This document shows, in pieces, positions 61,870 to 64,000 of a stretch of DNA of 64,000 nt; position 1 is the first letter of the stretch; each line of letters opens with the position of its first letter. The stretch comes from Roseibium sp. GTDB lineage: Bacteria; Pseudomonadota; Alphaproteobacteria; Rhizobiales; Stappiaceae. Made by a program: the position numbers and the translations under genes. The notes under the pieces were generated by a model. The model was not told where the DNA came from. It made no database searches and saw only the letters and a program-made list of their open reading frames with translations. The DNA lies in the NCBI GenBank assembly GCA_017643925.1, contig JAEPML010000009.1, positions 1 through 64,000 on the forward strand, given 5' to 3'.

Positions 61870-62892
61870 ATGACTGACGCTGTTTCCAACGCGATCGAAT
61901 CCGGCTCCGACCCAGAGCCCGCAGCGGTAACGTTTTCCGATATCGAAGCGGCAGCTGCACGCATTCGGACGGAAGCCGTCCTGACGCCGCTTCTCAGCCA
62001 TCCGGCACTGAACAAGCGGACGGGCGCGACGGTGCTCATCAAGCCTGAAAATCTGCAGCGCAGCGGTTCGTTCAAGTTCAGGGGTGCCTTCAATCGGCTG
62101 AACCTTGTTCCGCACGCGAACCGCGCAAACGGCGTCGTGGCGTGTTCCTCGGGCAATCATGCGCAGGGCGTGGCTGCCGGGGCGCAAATCCTGTCCATGC
62201 CGGCAACCATCGTCATGCCGGCTGATGCTCCTGCCATCAAGCTGGAGCGCACGCGTGAGTTCGGTGCAACGGTCGTGACCTATGACCGGGACACCGAGGA
62301 CCGGGATGCCATCGCCAGGGCGCTTTGCGAGGAAACCGGTGCTACCTTTGTGCACCCCTTCAACGATCCTGGTGTGATTGCGGGGCAGGGAACCGTCGGA
62401 CTTGAAATGGCCCACCAGGCAGAGGCGCTGGGATACCAACTTGATGATGTTCTGGCCTGCACCGGCGGGGGAGGGCTTTCAAGCGGTATTGCACTTGCCC
62501 TCGCCGAGAAAGTGCCGACTGCCCGGTTCCATACCGTCGAACCGGAAAATTTCGATGAGTACAGGCGCTCTCTGGAAGCTGGAGAACGCCTGTCGAATAC
62601 CCAAAAATCCGGTTCCATCTGTGACGCGCTGCTTTCCGAAACTCCTGGAGACATTGGCTTTTCGATCCTTCGTCAACTGGCTGGAGAAGGCGTGACCGTG
62701 ACAGATGACGAAGCGCTTGAAGCTGTTGCGTTTGCCTTCCGGGAATTGAAACTTGTTGTCGAACCGGGTGGTGCTGTCGCGCTCGCCGCTCTGCTTTCCG
62801 GGAAGTTGCCGGTGAAAGGCAAAACTGTCGGAGTGGTCCTGACCGGAGGCAATATTGATCCGCGGATGCTTATGAGAGCTCTGGAGGCCTGA
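61870..62892 (+). CDS. PLP-dependent threonine/serine dehydratase
   Basis: 340 residues, fold-type II PLP enzyme. The PLP lysine lies in SGSFKFRGAFNRL, the phosphate-binding loop is CTGGGGLSSG, and SSGNHAQGVA binds the amino acid carboxylate. No C-terminal ACT regulatory domain, so it resembles catabolic TdcB-type or hydroxyaspartate dehydratases rather than the regulated biosynthetic IlvA. ATG 61870 follows AAGGTGATC. Strong terminator downstream. Confidence 0.92.
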   Translation: MTDAVSNAIESGSDPEPAAVTFSDIEAAAARIRTEAVLTPLLSHPALNKRTGATVLIKPENLQRSGSFKFRGAFNRLNLVPHANRANGVVACSSGNHAQGVAAGAQILSMPATIVMPADAPAIKLERTREFGATVVTYDRDTEDRDAIARALCEETGATFVHPFNDPGVIAGQGTVGLEMAHQAEALGYQLDDVLACTGGGGLSSGIALALAEKVPTARFHTVEPENFDEYRRSLEAGERLSNTQKSGSICDALLSETPGDIGFSILRQLAGEGVTVTDDEALEAVAFAFRELKLVVEPGGAVALAALLSGKLPVKGKTVGVVLTGGNIDPRMLMRALEA

Positions 62893-62927
62893 CGACTGCG
62901 CGGATCAGGCAGGGAATGGGACGAAAC

Positions 62928-62964
62928 AAAAAAGGGGCGCTGCCTGAAGCAGCGCCCCTTTTTT
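62928..62964. terminator. Bidirectional terminator
   Basis: 16-bp stem from AAAAAAGGGGCGCTGC to GCAGCGCCCCTTTTTT with a 5-base loop, between the convergent dehydratase and CheZ-like genes. Confidence 0.9.
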
Positions 62965-62982
62965 GAATGAATTGCTTCTGGA

Positions 62983-64000
62983 TCAGTTGAACAGGGCTTG
63001 CCGCTCTGCTTCTGACAACTGCTCGAGCGGATCGGCACCATCGGTGGCTTCAGCCTCTTCCGTCATTTCCCAAGCGGCGTCTGCTTCCACTTCAACGGTG
63101 TCGGCTTCCGCCTCAACGGCGTCTTCACTGCCAACTTCGCTGTCGAAGAGCTTTTCGATTGCTGCTTCGTCAAGCGTTGCATCGGGATCGGAAGCTTCGA
63201 AATCCGTATCGATGTCAAGGGTCTCGGGCTCTTCGAGCTCGACAATCTCGGTCTCGACTTCGTCTTCAACCACTTCCACGGCATCAAAGTCGACCGTTTC
63301 CGTTTCCTCGACTTCAGCCGGTGCTGCGGCGAACATGTCATCAATGGCTGCAGCGTCCATTGGCACGTCGCCACCTGCCATGATGGCATCAACATCCGCT
63401 TCGCTTGCCTGGGTGTCGACCGGAGCCTCGATTGCGGCGTCCGCGCCGGTTTCTTCAATGGCAGCGTTGAAAACATCGTCGCTGGCGGACATGAGTTCGT
63501 CGACCGAGTTCTGGCAAACGCCGCGGCCTTCAATCTGTGGTCCGTTGAGGAGATGAGCGTCCGGGCGTTCGTCGGTCGGTCCCGCGGTTGCATCCGCGTC
63601 CATGTCCTCGATGCCCCAGATGTTGATCATCAGGTTGATCCGGCTTTCCAGGTATCTCAGGACCTGGACAACCTTGTTGGTGCGCTGGCCGGTCAGATCC
63701 TGGAAGGAGCAAGCCATGAAGATTTCGGTCGCCTTGGCGTCGATATCGTCACAGGTCGCATCGTCCGCGCCGTTTTCGCGCAGGACCCAGGCCTTTTCCT
63801 GAATCTGTTCGGCTGCTTCCAGAATGGACTGGGTTGCCCCCTCTGTCTGCGTGACAATCGCGTCGAGCTCGTGAGAGGCATCGATGAAGCGGTTGCTGTC
63901 ATCGCCTTCGTCAGCCTTGATGTTGGCGATCTCGGACTTCGTCCGCTCGATTGCCTCGTGCATGTCAGCGATGTCGAGGCGAATCTTGTCAAGATCGGGC
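62983..64000 (-). CDS. cheZ: CheZ-like protein phosphatase with acidic repeat tail (5' partial)
   Basis: 339 residues visible; the frame stays open to the right edge (PDLDKIRLDIADM before the first ATG at 63963), so the N-terminus is missing. The CheZ four-helix core is clear: FMACSFQDLTGQRTNKVVQVL, with the catalytic Asp and Gln of FQDLTGQ. It is followed by about 220 residues that are very acidic and probably disordered, with at least four short motifs of the (V/I)(D/E)-x-(L/I/M) form: VDELM, VDAIM, IDDMF and IEKLF, and a C-terminal ERQALFN. Similar motifs bind CheY in CheZ and FliM. It should dephosphorylate CheY-P, ending motor signalling. Confidence 0.87.
   Translation of the reverse strand, partial: PDLDKIRLDIADMHEAIERTKSEIANIKADEGDDSNRFIDASHELDAIVTQTEGATQSILEAAEQIQEKAWVLRENGADDATCDDIDAKATEIFMACSFQDLTGQRTNKVVQVLRYLESRINLMINIWGIEDMDADATAGPTDERPDAHLLNGPQIEGRGVCQNSVDELMSASDDVFNAAIEETGADAAIEAPVDTQASEADVDAIMAGGDVPMDAAAIDDMFAAAPAEVEETETVDFDAVEVVEDEVETEIVELEEPETLDIDTDFEASDPDATLDEAAIEKLFDSEVGSEDAVEAEADTVEVEADAAWEMTEEAEATDGADPLEQLSEAERQALFN

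Noticed and set aside
61870-62892. Biosynthetic IlvA
   Set aside because: The C-terminal ACT-like regulatory domain is absent and length is only 340 residues.

Overview
The window is a high-GC chromosomal segment from an alphaproteobacterium. The gene content fits the Hyphomicrobiales, most likely a marine Stappiaceae such as Roseibium/Labrenzia. Support comes from an ALA-synthase type hemA, a fructose ABC system in the rhizobial frcR-frcBCA-kinase order, an Entner-Doudoroff set, a BacA-like protein, a PlcP/Agt lipid-remodelling pair and an NnrR-like denitrification regulator. The genus is an inference. No rRNA, tRNA, CRISPR array, insertion sequence or prophage was seen; this is ordinary chromosome with dense operons.

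Layout. 0-7.5 kb: tail of a nitric-oxide-reductase cluster (norD end, norE, norF), a DUF4202 gene and a Crp/Fnr regulator (nnrR-like), divergent hemA, a small cytochrome c with a stop at codon 2, tRNA hydroxylase trhO, a secreted protein of 23-residue repeats and a sulfurtransferase whose N-terminus is in another frame. 7.5-12.9 kb: LysR regulator with divergent doxX and glutathionyl-hydroquinone reductase, an SMP-30 lactonase, and an Lrp regulator divergent from alanine dehydrogenase. 12.9-20.4 kb: one leftward operon of LacI regulator, solute-binding protein, two permeases, a GH68/GH32-like glycosidase, ATPase and a 2-hydroxyacid dehydrogenase, behind two abutting LacI-type palindromes. 20.6-27 kb: adenylate cyclase, alpha/beta hydrolase, AraC regulator, VOC and GFA proteins, and three tandem glycine-zipper lipoproteins. 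27-40 kb: central sugar catabolism (pgi, eda, edd, zwf, fructokinase, frcACB, frcR). 40-53 kb: adenine deaminase, a DUF3592-type membrane protein, an AAA ATPase, acyl-CoA ligase, two DMT transporters, an orphan molybdenum-hydroxylase large subunit and a BacA/SbmA-like protein. 53-56 kb: a TPP riboswitch followed by thiM, thiD and a TRAP solute-binding protein. 56-64 kb: FAH-family hydrolase, FadL porin, divergent SDR, plcP-agt, a PLP dehydratase, and a CheZ-like phosphatase running off the right edge.

How the genes work together. Imported fructose, and probably fructose released by the GH68-like enzyme, would be phosphorylated by the kinase and pass through Pgi, Zwf, Edd and Eda. A shared palindrome, TTAAATCGATTTAA or a close variant, lies in front of pgi, edd-eda and zwf and suggests one undescribed regulator for the pathway. 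FNR-type boxes in front of hemA and the cytochrome c gene match the ExxSR recognition helix of the neighbouring regulator, tying haem and cytochrome supply to NO/denitrification control. The most unusual arrangement is the TRAP binding protein one base after thiD under TPP-riboswitch control, which suggests a thiamine-precursor uptake component.
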